Positions 45,894 to 53,679 of a stretch of 64,000 nt of DNA are shown one piece after another. Under the pieces are notes generated by a model. That model saw only the letters and a program-made list of their open reading frames with translations. It was not told the origin of the DNA and ran no database searches. The stretch lies in assembly GCF_030695035.1 (NCBI RefSeq), contig NZ_JAUYTT010000002.1, positions 1 through 64,000 on the forward strand. The letters are read 5' to 3'. Each line of letters opens with the position of its first letter. Positions within the stretch are counted from its first letter, which is position 1. This DNA comes from Frigidibacter sp. (lineage in GTDB: Bacteria > Pseudomonadota > Alphaproteobacteria > Rhodobacterales > Rhodobacteraceae). The translations under genes and the position numbers were made by a program.

Positions 45894-46523
45894 TCAGCGC
45901 GAACGGATCACCCGATTATTGTGGATCGCACTCGACATGGCCAGCGCGAATGCAATGCGCCGGGCCGGCAGCCGCAGCGAGGCATCGGCGATCAGCGCCC
46001 GTTCGCAGCTGAAATCGTTGCGCGCAAAGCGGCGCGAGCCGATCACCACCGCGATATCCGGGTAGCGGTCGCGGAAGGCCTGCAGGGCCGTGACGGCATC
46101 GGCGCGCAGGGCGTCGATATCCACCACCAGCAGCCCTGTGTCAGGGGCCAAGGGTGCCACCATTCCGGCTGCGTGGCCCAGATCTGGCGCGCTTTGCAGG
46201 TCCGCTACCTGGTCTTCCAGCCACAGCGTGTGGTCAAGCAGGCTCTTGTCCCCGCTGCCGCCCACCAGCACGACATGGCGCTTTGCCAGAAGCGCGCGTT
46301 CGACAAGGTCGAAATCGGTGGCCTGTGCGCCCGCGGGGTCGAAGGCCGCGGCGCGCCGTACCAGCGGCTCTGGCAGGGCGGGGTCGCGGGCGTTTTGCCG
46401 GGGCGCTGCTGGCGGCCGATGTGCGGGGATCGGGGCAGCGCGAAAACCTGCCGCGAAACGACGCAGCCAGTCACCCGCCATGCCCTGCACGGTTCCGGTG
46501 TCGAGGTTGTCCTGCATTGCCAT
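45894..46523 (-). CDS. Receiver-like protein of unknown role
   Basis: A 209-residue protein. After a Pro/Ala-rich first third, the rest looks like a (pseudo)receiver fold: HVVLVGGSGDKSLLDHTLWL, TGLLVVDIDALRADAVTALQ, and YPDIAVVIGSRRFARNDFSC. The acidic pocket and the Thr/Ser and Lys of a true receiver are not clear, so phosphorylation is uncertain. AGGAGG lies 6 bases before the start at 46523. It is the promoter-proximal gene of a minus-strand set that continues with the PepSY-like protein, the membrane regulator and perhaps the DIT-LFP protein. Confidence 0.65.
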   Translation of the reverse strand: MAMQDNLDTGTVQGMAGDWLRRFAAGFRAAPIPAHRPPAAPRQNARDPALPEPLVRRAAAFDPAGAQATDFDLVERALLAKRHVVLVGGSGDKSLLDHTLWLEDQVADLQSAPDLGHAAGMVAPLAPDTGLLVVDIDALRADAVTALQAFRDRYPDIAVVIGSRRFARNDFSCERALIADASLRLPARRIAFALAMSSAIHNNRVIRSR

Positions 46524-47318
46524 TCGTGCCTCCTCCTGCTGACTGTGGCTCAGGCCGCTATAGCTTGGCCCCATTCCAGCACGCTGCAGGTTGGCGCGGC
46601 GCAGAGCCATTGGAGGTTGTGGCGAAACGGGGCCCGTCGCACCAATGGACGATGCGGGCTACGTTCGGTCGGGGGCTGGCGTGGCGCTCGGCAATGCCGA
46701 TCAGGCCGGCGCAGACAGTGTGGCGCCGGAACAGAGACGCGGAGACGATTGCAGGCGTCTTCCGGGTCCTGCGCCGTGCCCGGAATGCAGCGATAGTGCG
46801 ATGAAATTGCGGCGGCTGAAACCCTGACGGCGCTGTTTCGGATCCTGGCCGTCATGTTCAATGCATCTGCAGCATTAGTCTTTGCTTGACCGAACCTCCC
46901 CCGAAAGTTGATGCGGCTTTTAGTCGGAGGGCTGCTCTGGGTATTTGTCTATTCGACCAGAACTGGTTTGCATGCGGCCTATGAGCGCCCGAGGCCACCT
47001 CACCTGGAGATCATCGGCACAACATGATGGGTGTGCAGCGTTGATCGGTCTAAATAATAGGTATAGCAGCGATGCATAAAAACGTGTTGCCGGGCCACCG
47101 GCCGTCGGTATCATAGCCAGACATGGCTTTGGGTCGAGCGATGTGAAAAGCTATGGCTTATTATTCGAGAGCAAGCCAGTCGGCGCCGCGAACGTGAAGC
47201 TTCGGGTGGAGTTATTTTGAGTGTGGCCCGCGCCGTTTTTTTGGGCCTTGGCAGTGAACAGCGTTTGATGCGGCACGGTTTGGCTTGGTCATTGATCTTG
47301 AAGAGGGAGGTTATCACC
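46524..47318. other. Long lower-GC non-coding region between divergent genes
   Basis: This 795-base gap has no supported gene. From about 46860 it is visibly richer in A/T than its surroundings, with TTGACC (near 46887), TTGATC (near 47044) followed by AATAATAGGTATAGC, and several long A or T runs. It must hold the promoters for the divergent receiver-like gene and the second repeat protein. No clear -10/-35 pair with standard spacing was fixed. Confidence 0.5.
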
Positions 47319-47966
47319 ATGACGAATTTTGCAGTTAAACTCGCGCTGGTTTCGACCGTGATCCTGCCGATGATGGCGCCAAGTCTGTTTGCGCTCAGTC
47401 TCGGGATCGGCGGTGACGATGGCATCGGCGTCGATATCGGGGGCGGCGACGGCGGCGGGCTTGGCGTGGATGTTGGCATTGGCGGTGACGACGGAGTTGG
47501 CGTCGGTGTGGGCGTCGGAGGTGGCAGCGGGATCGGCGCTGGTGTGAGTGTCGGCGGCGCGGTGGATGTCGGCGTCTCGATCGGCGGCAGCACCCCCGGA
47601 ACAGATCCAGGCACCAATCCGGGTACCAACCCCTCCAACCCATCGACCAATGTCGCGGCGGCCTCCATGCCCGGCCGGGCCGAAGTGGCCAAGGCCAAGC
47701 GGCTGGTCTGCCGGAACGATGGCAACAGCGAGGTCTATGCCGACTATCTGGTCTTTGATCGCCATGGCCGGCCGGTGGGCGTGGTCGCCTCGGCTTGGGT
47801 TGGCCCGGACCTGAAGATCGACACGCTGCGCTTTGCCACGCTGGACAGCTTCGCCTCCCCGGCCAAATGCCTGACGGTGAAGGCTGCCGGGGCGCGGATC
47901 GGGCAGGGGGCCATCGGGCTGCCCCATGCCGGTAACGATCTGCAAAAGGCCATTGCGCTGCGCTGA
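47319..47966 (+). CDS. Second secreted Gly/Asp-rich repeat protein
   Basis: A 215-residue paralogue of the protein at 41190. It has a signal (NFAVKLALVSTVILPMMAPS, cleaved near FALS), then about 65 residues of near-regular repeats (IGGDDGIGVDIGGGDGGGLG, VDVGIGGDDGVGVGVGVGGG), a short Pro/Asn/Thr-rich linker and a C-terminal domain with two Cys (LVFDRHGRPVGVVASAWVGP, FASPAKC). It lacks the Gly-Thr-Ser tract and the long Gly-rich stretch. GGGAGG sits 7 bases before the ATG. The pattern suggests a secreted fibrous or beta-roll protein; function is unknown. Confidence 0.78.
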   Translation: MTNFAVKLALVSTVILPMMAPSLFALSLGIGGDDGIGVDIGGGDGGGLGVDVGIGGDDGVGVGVGVGGGSGIGAGVSVGGAVDVGVSIGGSTPGTDPGTNPGTNPSNPSTNVAAASMPGRAEVAKAKRLVCRNDGNSEVYADYLVFDRHGRPVGVVASAWVGPDLKIDTLRFATLDSFASPAKCLTVKAAGARIGQGAIGLPHAGNDLQKAIALR

Positions 47967-48022
47967 GCGTTGGCCGGGTCGGGCCGGGATCTCTCCCGGC
48001 CCCACGGTTCAGTAAGTAGGGA

Positions 48023-48427
48023 TCAGTCAGTGCGGCCAATCGCGGTGATGCGGGCCCGGTCACCCTCTGCGGCCCTTGCATAGTAGATCTCGATCCGGCG
48101 GATAGCGCGGGCACGGTCACCCGGAAGTTCCATGAACCGCGTTTCGCCGTTGCGGCGGATGCGTTCGCGCACCGGCAGCTCTGCCACGTCGCCATTGGCG
48201 TAATGCACCAGCACCCGTTCGAGGAAGACCGGGCTCTCCTGCACCGCCAGCTTAAGATGGGTGAACCGGCCCTCGCCGCGGCCGACCTGGATCACGTCGC
48301 GCTGTTCGTTGAAGCCGACGGTCTTCTCGCCCAGAACCACCTCCTGATCGGCCAGCGCCTGCAGCGGCATCAGGGCGACAAGCCCCAAGGCGGCGGCGCC
48401 CACCAGAACGTCTCGTCTGCTGATCAT
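48023..48427 (-). CDS. Small secreted protein of unknown function
   Basis: A 134-residue protein starting MISRRDVLVGAAALGLVALM, a signal with a twin-Arg-like RRD start, cleaved after LQALA. The mature part (LGEKTVGFNEQRDVIQVGRG, LKLAVQESPVFLERVLVHYA) has regular beta-strand alternation. I do not recognise the family with certainty; it resembles DUF2541-type small periplasmic proteins. AAGGAG is 8 bases before the start. It is convergent with the second repeat protein. Confidence 0.7.
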   Translation of the reverse strand: MISRRDVLVGAAALGLVALMPLQALADQEVVLGEKTVGFNEQRDVIQVGRGEGRFTHLKLAVQESPVFLERVLVHYANGDVAELPVRERIRRNGETRFMELPGDRARAIRRIEIYYARAAEGDRARITAIGRTD

Positions 48428-48590
48428 CCTGAAATCTCCTTGTCTGAATACACAAGTGCCGTTTGGCAGAGCGCGGCCCGCCTGGGCGATTCGAAGGAAT
48501 AGTGCTAAAAAGGCCTCCGCCAAGCCATATTCGTGCCCCGCTTGCAGACCAGCTTGCAAGCAGGAAAACACAGCTCGACGAGGTTGCCCC

Positions 48591-48767
48591 ATGAGGTACG
48601 CCGTGGCCCTTCTGACCCGTATCGGCCTTGGACCCGCCCGACCCGCCGAGGACGTGTTCGAGATACGCCTTGCGCAGATGATCGCCACCGAACGCCCGCG
48701 CCTGCGGCTGCGCCAAGGGCCGCGGCCCGCGCTGTTCAGAAATCGGGCGAGACGCCTGGCAGCTTGA
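48591..48767 (+). CDS. Doubtful small basic protein overlapping the mipZ end
   Basis: A 58-residue plus-strand frame (MRYAVALLTRIGLGPARPAE, RPRLRLRQGPRPALFRNRAR) with GAGG 6 bases upstream. It overlaps the mipZ 3' end by 32 bases. No family is recognised and the evidence is weak. The rest of the 308-base gap 48428-48735 shows no other feature. Confidence 0.3.
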   Translation: MRYAVALLTRIGLGPARPAEDVFEIRLAQMIATERPRLRLRQGPRPALFRNRARRLAA

Positions 48768-49545
48768 TCTCTTTGATCAGGTCGCGCAGTTCCTGCCGGG
48801 CGGCGACGTTCGACAGGTTCAGGCTTTCGACGCCGACATCCTTCAGATCCAGCAGCGTCAGCCCGCGCGGGAACAGCTCACGGAAGATCACCCGTTCCGA
48901 AAAGCCCGGCGCCACGCGAAAGCCGATGCGGCGCGACAGGCTGGTCAGCGCCTCGCCCACCTTCTTCTTGTTATGCATGTGCTGTGCGCCAAGGCGGTTA
49001 CGCAGCACGATCCAGTCGATGGGCTTCAGCCCGGCCTTGGCGCGCAACTGGCGGGCATTCCAGACCATCTCGGCATAGATCGAGGGGCCAAGCACGCGGC
49101 CCGTCTCGGGGTCGGTGCGGGCCAGCAGATCGAAGTCGATGAAGCTGTCGTTCAGCGGGGTGATCAGCGTATCGGCCAGCGAATGCGCGACCTGGCTGAG
49201 GCGGGTATGCGAGCCGGGGCAGTCGATCAGGATGAAGTCGCAATCGGCATCCAACGCCGCGACGGCGGCGGAGAGGCGGTGGTCGAAGACATTCTCGTTG
49301 GGCCCCAAGGAGGCTGCGTCAATCTCGGGCAACTCGCGGTAGTCGGGCATCGGTAGGGTGATGCCCTGCCGCGCCGCAAAGGCGCGCCGGTTCTCCAGAT
49401 AGCGTCCGAAGCTCTTCTGCCGGACGTCGAGGTCAAGTGCACCCACGCGCCAGCCCATGCGGCACAGCGCTGTTGCCACATGCATGCAGGTCGTGGATTT
49501 CCCCGACCCGCCCTTCTCGTTTCCGGTGACGATGATATGTGCCAA
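48736..49545 (-). CDS. mipZ: Division-plane positioning ATPase MipZ (TTG start)
   Basis: MipZ is the alphaproteobacterial ParA-like ATPase that forms a bipolar gradient and blocks FtsZ away from midcell. The 269-residue product has IIVTGNEKGGSGKSTTCMHV (deviant Walker A), DLDVRQKSFGRYLENR, DFILIDCPGSHTRLSQVAHS and DTLITPLNDSFIDFDLLA. The conserved start AHIIV falls at TTG 49545, with a GGGGAAG site upstream; ORF starts further upstream add unrelated residues. Neighbouring genes are translation genes rather than parAB. Confidence 0.93.
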   Translation of the reverse strand: MAHIIVTGNEKGGSGKSTTCMHVATALCRMGWRVGALDLDVRQKSFGRYLENRRAFAARQGITLPMPDYRELPEIDAASLGPNENVFDHRLSAAVAALDADCDFILIDCPGSHTRLSQVAHSLADTLITPLNDSFIDFDLLARTDPETGRVLGPSIYAEMVWNARQLRAKAGLKPIDWIVLRNRLGAQHMHNKKKVGEALTSLSRRIGFRVAPGFSERVIFRELFPRGLTLLDLKDVGVESLNLSNVAARQELRDLIKEIKLPGVSPDF

Positions 49546-49738
49546 GTCGCTTCCCCGCCCGCAGTCCCCAGCCCGGGCTCCCGGGCGCAAGAACCTATAT
49601 GTTGCGGTCCGCGCCAAGTGAAGCGCGAGGGCAGGCTCGCCCGCGATTTTCCGGTGGATGTTGCCTGCGTGTGGCGCCGGAATGCAAAAGGGGCGCAGCC
49701 CTGCGGCGCGCCCCTCCCGTATCGTCCGTAGCCAGATC

Positions 49739-49960
49739 TCAGAGAGTGAGGCCGGCGTACTTGTTCTTGAACTTCGTCACGCGGCCGCCGGTATCCATCA
49801 GCTTGGCGTTGCCGCCCGTCCAGGCCGGGTGGGCCAGCGGGTCGATGTCCAGCGCCATCTGGTCGCCTTCTTTGCCCCAGGTCGAACGGACCTGATACAC
49901 GCTGCCATCCGTCATCTTCACGTTGATGATGTGATAGTCGGGGTGAATTCCTTGTCTCAT
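49739..49960 (-). CDS. rpmE: 50S ribosomal protein L31
   Basis: L31 bridges the subunits. The 73-residue product reads [20 protein letters not shown] and [20 protein letters not shown], with HPAWTGG following. It lacks the CxxC zinc motif of the zinc form, so it is the C-minus type. It lies 11 bases from rplS. Confidence 0.95.
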   Translation of the reverse strand: MRQGIHPDYHIINVKMTDGSVYQVRSTWGKEGDQMALDIDPLAHPAWTGGNAKLMDTGGRVTKFKNKYAGLTL

Positions 49961-49971
49961 GATCCCGCTCC

Positions 49972-50355
49972 TTACGCGCCTGCGCCGTCTTTGGCTTTGT
50001 AATTGGTGACTTCCGCGATCCGGGCCTTTTTGCCGCGGCGGTCACGGAGGTAATACAGCTTGGCGCGGCGAACGCGGCCACGGCGCACGACCTCGATGGC
50101 GTCGATGTTGGTCGAATAGAGCGGGAACACCCGTTCCACGCCTTCACCGAACGAAATCTTGCGCACGGTGAACGACGCGGCGATGGTGCTGCCTCCCTTG
50201 CGGGCGATCACGACGCCTTCGTAGTTCTGCACGCGCGAGCGGGTGCCCTCGGTCACTTTGTAGCCGACGCGAACGGTGTCGCCGGCCTTGAAGTCCGGGA
50301 TGGTCTTGCCAAGCGCAGCGATCTGCTCGGCTTCGAGTTGTGCGATAAGGTTCAT
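49972..50355 (-). CDS. rplS: 50S ribosomal protein L19
   Basis: L19 lies at the 50S-30S interface. The 127-residue protein has [35 protein letters not shown] and [20 protein letters not shown], diagnostic of L19. It follows trmD on the minus strand with a 50-base gap and precedes rpmE. Confidence 0.96.
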   Translation of the reverse strand: MNLIAQLEAEQIAALGKTIPDFKAGDTVRVGYKVTEGTRSRVQNYEGVVIARKGGSTIAASFTVRKISFGEGVERVFPLYSTNIDAIEVVRRGRVRRAKLYYLRDRRGKKARIAEVTNYKAKDGAGA

Positions 50356-50405
50356 CGCAAGTCCTTTGCTCTGCTCGCGGTGTTTTCCGCGAAGGTGATG
50401 CGTCC

Positions 50406-51239
50406 TCAGAGCTCTCGGTCTTCATCCGGGTCCGCGCTGTGCTGTGCACACCACGCCCGCCAGAGATCAGGACGGCGTTCTTTTGTCAGCCTTTCGGCCT
50501 CGGCCCGTCGCCAGTCGGCAATTCGTCCGTGATGCCCGGATTGAAGAATTTCCGGTATCGCGCGGCCTTCCCAGACGGTGGGTCTTGTATACTGGGGATG
50601 TTCCAGAAGTCCGTCCGAGAAGGATTCTTCCTCGGTGGACGCCTGATTCCCAAGCACGCGGGGTATAAGTCGAACTGTCGCGTCGATCAAGGCCTGTGCT
50701 GCAATCTCGCCCCCGGTAAGGACGAAATCGCCAAGGCTGATCTCTTCAACGCCATAAGCCTCCAGCACGCGTTCGTCCACCCCCTCGAAGCGGCCGCAAA
50801 GGAGGGTGATCCCGTCAGACTGGCTGAGCCGCCTTGCGGTGGCCTGATCGAAGGGTTTCCCGCGGGGTGACAGGTAGATCACCGGCCAGCGGGCGCGGTC
50901 TGGCGGGGTGCCGATGGCGGCCTGGTCCAGCGCCTTGGCGACCACGTCGGCGCGCAGCACCATGCCCGCGCCGCCGCCTGCCGGGTTGTCATCGACATTG
51001 CGGTGCTTGCCCTCGCCGAAGGGGCGCAGGTCGATGGTTTCCAGCGCCCAGAGGCCCATGTCCAGCGCCTTGCCGGTCAGGCTGAGGCCCAGGGTGCCGG
51101 GGAAGGCATCGGGGAGCAGCGTGACGATCTTGGCGGCCCAGGCCCCCTTCAGGCGGGGGTTATGGTCCATCAGCTCGCGCGGCTTGATCGAGGCCGAGAT
51201 GGCGAGGCGGCCATGCGAGCGGGGGGCGTCGTCCGCCAT
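50406..51239 (-). CDS. trmD: tRNA (guanine-N1-)-methyltransferase TrmD
   Basis: TrmD methylates G37 next to the anticodon to prevent frameshifting. The 277-residue product shows [54 protein letters not shown] and the trefoil-knot SAM site [19 protein letters not shown]. The N-terminus is about 25 residues longer than in E. coli; an in-frame ATG at 51170 ([11 protein letters not shown]) is an alternative start. It begins just two bases before the rimM stop. Confidence 0.95.
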   Translation of the reverse strand: MADDAPRSHGRLAISASIKPRELMDHNPRLKGAWAAKIVTLLPDAFPGTLGLSLTGKALDMGLWALETIDLRPFGEGKHRNVDDNPAGGGAGMVLRADVVAKALDQAAIGTPPDRARWPVIYLSPRGKPFDQATARRLSQSDGITLLCGRFEGVDERVLEAYGVEEISLGDFVLTGGEIAAQALIDATVRLIPRVLGNQASTEEESFSDGLLEHPQYTRPTVWEGRAIPEILQSGHHGRIADWRRAEAERLTKERRPDLWRAWCAQHSADPDEDREL

Positions 51240-51240
51240 C

Positions 51241-51747
51241 TCAGGCCTCTTCCGGCAGGTCGACGATGATCCGGCCGGCGGTCAGGTCCACGGTCGGCAC
51301 CGCGGCAAGCGTGAAGGGCAGCAGCAGCGCGTTGCGCTGGCCGGGGGCGAGGATTTCAAGGATGTCGCCCGCGCCGTGGTTGTGGACGGCATGGACCGTG
51401 CCCATAGGCGCGCCGCCGGTGTCGAGCACCGTCAGGCCGATCAGGTCGGCATGGTAGAACTCGTCATCCGGCAGGGACGGCAGCTTTGTCCTTTCGGCCC
51501 AGAGGGTTGCGCCCTTAAGCTCATCCGCCTGTTCCTTGGTGGTGATGCCGGTCATCCGTGCCGCAAGACCACCCGCAACCGCGCGGGTGATCTTGAGCGT
51601 GAAGCTGCGCTTGCCGTCTTCGGAGGTCAGCGGCGCGTAATCGGCAATTGCGGCGGGGTCGGCGCAGAAGCTTTTCAGCCGCACCTCGCCCTGCACGCCG
51701 AAGGCGCCGGCAATCGCGCCCACGCAGACCTTGTCGCTTGCGGCCAT
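51241..51747 (-). CDS. rimM: 16S rRNA processing protein RimM
   Basis: RimM assists 30S head maturation with S19. The 168-residue protein has [20 protein letters not shown], the [20 protein letters not shown] region, and the PRC-barrel part with [20 protein letters not shown] and [19 protein letters not shown] lies six bases before the start at 51747. It stands between rpsP and trmD, the standard order. Confidence 0.95.
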   Translation of the reverse strand: MAASDKVCVGAIAGAFGVQGEVRLKSFCADPAAIADYAPLTSEDGKRSFTLKITRAVAGGLAARMTGITTKEQADELKGATLWAERTKLPSLPDDEFYHADLIGLTVLDTGGAPMGTVHAVHNHGAGDILEILAPGQRNALLLPFTLAAVPTVDLTAGRIIVDLPEEA

Positions 51748-51881
51748 GATCGCTCCATCAAGGCGGGCGGAAACGCCCCGCGCCAGACCCAAAAGGCGGG
51801 CGGCATCACGCCACCCGCCGCATATTCTGCGGCAATCCGGCGCCGTTGCAAGCGCCGGAATTACCGTGGCAGCCCAGGGGC

Positions 51882-52241
51882 TTACTCGGTGGCTTCTGCG
51901 GCCGAGGCAGCTTTCTTCGCACGCTCTTCGGCGCGCTTCTTGGCCTTGGCGCCGGGTTCGGCTTGCTTGGGGTTGTTGCGGACGGCTTTTTCCAGCACGC
52001 CAGCGGTTTCCAGCATCCGCGCGACGCGGTCGGTCGGCTGGGCGCCGTGCGAGAGCCAGTATTTCACCCGGTCGAGATCCATCTTCACGCGCTCTTCGCT
52101 GTCCTTGGCCAGCAGCGGGTTGTAGGTGCCGAGCTTTTCGAGGAAGCGGCCGTCGCGCGGCATCCGGCTGTCGGAGGCGACGATGGAATAGTGCGGGCGC
52201 TTGTTGGAGCCACCACGGGCGAGGCGGATTTTCATGGACAT
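51882..52241 (-). CDS. rpsP: 30S ribosomal protein S16 with Ala/Lys-rich tail
   Basis: S16 is an early 30S assembly protein. The 119-residue product has [35 protein letters not shown] and [20 protein letters not shown], then an Ala/Lys/Glu-rich tail ([20 protein letters not shown]), longer than the 82-residue E. coli protein. AGGAG is 8 bases before the ATG at 52241. It heads the rpsP-rimM-trmD-rplS-rpmE run. Confidence 0.96.
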   Translation of the reverse strand: MSMKIRLARGGSNKRPHYSIVASDSRMPRDGRFLEKLGTYNPLLAKDSEERVKMDLDRVKYWLSHGAQPTDRVARMLETAGVLEKAVRNNPKQAEPGAKAKKRAEERAKKAASAAEATE

Positions 52242-52284
52242 GTCAGTTTCTCCTTGGTCTTTTGGAAGTTCGGGCAAGTGCCCG

Positions 52285-52581
52285 TTATTTCTGCAGTTTC
52301 TCGTGATGCCTGATGACTTCAGAAATGATGAAGGTCAGGAATTTGCGGGCGAATTCGGGGTCGAGATCAGCCTCTTGCGAGAGCCGTTCCAGACGGGCGA
52401 TCTGGGCCGCTTCCCGGGTAGGATCCGAGGGCGGCAGGTTGTGTTCGGCCTTCAGGCGGCCGACGGATTGGGTGTGCTTGAACCGTTCGGCAAGCGTGTA
52501 GAGCAGGATCGCGTCGAGCCGGTCGATGGACTCGCGATGCTCATGCAGCAGGGCTGCGGCGCGGGTGGCGGCGTCGGTCAT
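52285..52581 (-). CDS. Chorismate mutase (AroQ class)
   Basis: Chorismate mutase converts chorismate to prephenate, the first step to phenylalanine and tyrosine. The 98-residue product is a helical AroQ domain: [60 protein letters not shown] and [16 protein letters not shown], with the Arg and Lys of the active site in place. GGAGGAG lies 4-7 bases before the ATG at 52581. It lies 43 bases before rpsP in reading order. A copy of the dispersed 27-bp motif ends 11 bases upstream. Confidence 0.92.
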   Translation of the reverse strand: MTDAATRAAALLHEHRESIDRLDAILLYTLAERFKHTQSVGRLKAEHNLPPSDPTREAAQIARLERLSQEADLDPEFARKFLTFIISEVIRHHEKLQK

Positions 52582-52592
52582 GCGCTCCTCCG

Positions 52593-52619
52593 GCATGTGG
52601 AAAGCATACAGAACCCATA
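52593..52619 (-). repeat. Copy B of the 27-bp dispersed motif
   Basis: Reading the minus strand, this matches 25 of 27 bases of the motif at 29659-29685. It lies between the upstream GNAT stop and the chorismate mutase ribosome-binding site. Next to it is GCATA-G-TATGC (52621-52631), a short palindrome in the same relative position as that of copy A. Confidence 0.7.
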
Positions 52620-52636
52620 TGCATAGTATGCGCATG

Positions 52637-53176
52637 TCATAGGACATACTCCGCGCCCGGGACCGGGTGGCGGAACACGAGGCAGGGGTCGGTTCCGGGA
52701 TGCGCCGCGCTGTCATCGCGCTGCGCGCCGAGGCGTTCGGCCAGCGCGATGGAGCGCGAATTGGCCGGGTCGATGTAGCTGACGGCAGTGTCCCAGCCGA
52801 GCGGCCCGAAGGCGTGGCGGGTGGCGGCGCGGGCAGCCTCGAAGGCATAGCCCTTGCCCTCGGCTTCGGGCGACCAGAGGGTCCAGCCGATCTCGCGTTC
52901 CGGCCAGCCCTCGGGATACCAGGGGCCGCACATGCCAAGCGCGCTGCCTCCCGCCTTGGGGGCGAAGACGAAGGTGCCAAAGCCGCGCAGCACCCACATG
53001 CCGATGACGTGGCCAAAGGCGCGCCAGGCCTTTTCCCGGTCCAGCGGCCCGCCGACGAAGCGCGAGCGCCCGTCCATGGCGAACGCGGCCCATGGCTCCC
53101 AGTCGCCCGCTTGCGGCGCGCGCAGGATCAGGCGTTCGGTTTCGATCACCGGAGTGGGGGAGAGGGTCACGGTCAT
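52637..53176 (-). CDS. GNAT-family N-acetyltransferase 1
   Basis: A 179-residue acetyltransferase of the RimJ/RimL-like group: ETERLILRAPQAGDWEPWAA at the N-terminus, the acetyl-CoA-binding EGKGYAFEAARAATRHAFG in the centre, and YIDPANSRSIALAERLGAQR near the end. The substrate is unknown; relatives modify ribosomal-protein N-termini. It overlaps the next GNAT gene by four bases. Confidence 0.9.
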   Translation of the reverse strand: MTVTLSPTPVIETERLILRAPQAGDWEPWAAFAMDGRSRFVGGPLDREKAWRAFGHVIGMWVLRGFGTFVFAPKAGGSALGMCGPWYPEGWPEREIGWTLWSPEAEGKGYAFEAARAATRHAFGPLGWDTAVSYIDPANSRSIALAERLGAQRDDSAAHPGTDPCLVFRHPVPGAEYVL

Positions 53177-53679
53177 GCGGCCATCCTCGGGTGGCGCCAG
53201 ACAAGGTCTTCGGGGTCTTGCCGCGGCGCCTCGGGATCAAGGAGCGCGCCAAGCCGCCGGGCGACCGCGATGGAGGCGTGATTGTCCGGATCGGTGTAGG
53301 ACACGAGGCTGCCGAGCGGCAGGGTTTCGAACGCCCAGTCCCGCAGCCGCGCCGCGGCCTCGGTGGCAAAGCCCTGGCCTTCGCTGCCGTCATAGAGCAG
53401 CCAGCCGAGTTCGGGTTCGGGAAACAGCGGGCCCGCATTCAGCCCGACCTGGCCGATGGTTGCCCCGGTGTCGTTGCGTTCGATCATCAGGCCGCCATGC
53501 CCGTAGAGCGCCCAACAGGCGACGTCATGGCAAAACACGCCCCAGGCGCGGAAGGTGTCAAACGGCCCGCCCATTCCGGCCGCGCGCGACGACCCCATCA
53601 GCGCCGCATAGGCCGGGAAATCGGCCGCGACGATCGGGCGAAGCGTCAGGCGCGCTGTATGGAGGGTGGGTGCGGTCAT
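53173..53679 (-). CDS. GNAT-family N-acetyltransferase 2
   Basis: A 168-residue acetyltransferase: LHTARLTLRPIVAADFPAYA at the start, the acyl-CoA loop EGQGFATEAAARLRDWAF, and YTDPDNHASIAVARRLGALL near the end, closely similar in layout to the downstream GNAT. The pair looks like a tandem duplication. It overlaps ffh by four bases, so it is translated after ffh in the same message. Confidence 0.9.
   Translation of the reverse strand: MTAPTLHTARLTLRPIVAADFPAYAALMGSSRAAGMGGPFDTFRAWGVFCHDVACWALYGHGGLMIERNDTGATIGQVGLNAGPLFPEPELGWLLYDGSEGQGFATEAAARLRDWAFETLPLGSLVSYTDPDNHASIAVARRLGALLDPEAPRQDPEDLVWRHPRMAA

Noticed and set aside
46920-47114. 64-residue minus-strand frame in the long gap
   Set aside because: No ribosome-binding site, no motif, and an A/T-rich context typical of non-coding DNA.
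45860-48220. Attachment-site copy of the tRNA-Arg 3' end
   Set aside because: Only short GTGCACCA-type matches (about 8-10 bases) occur, too short to support integration.
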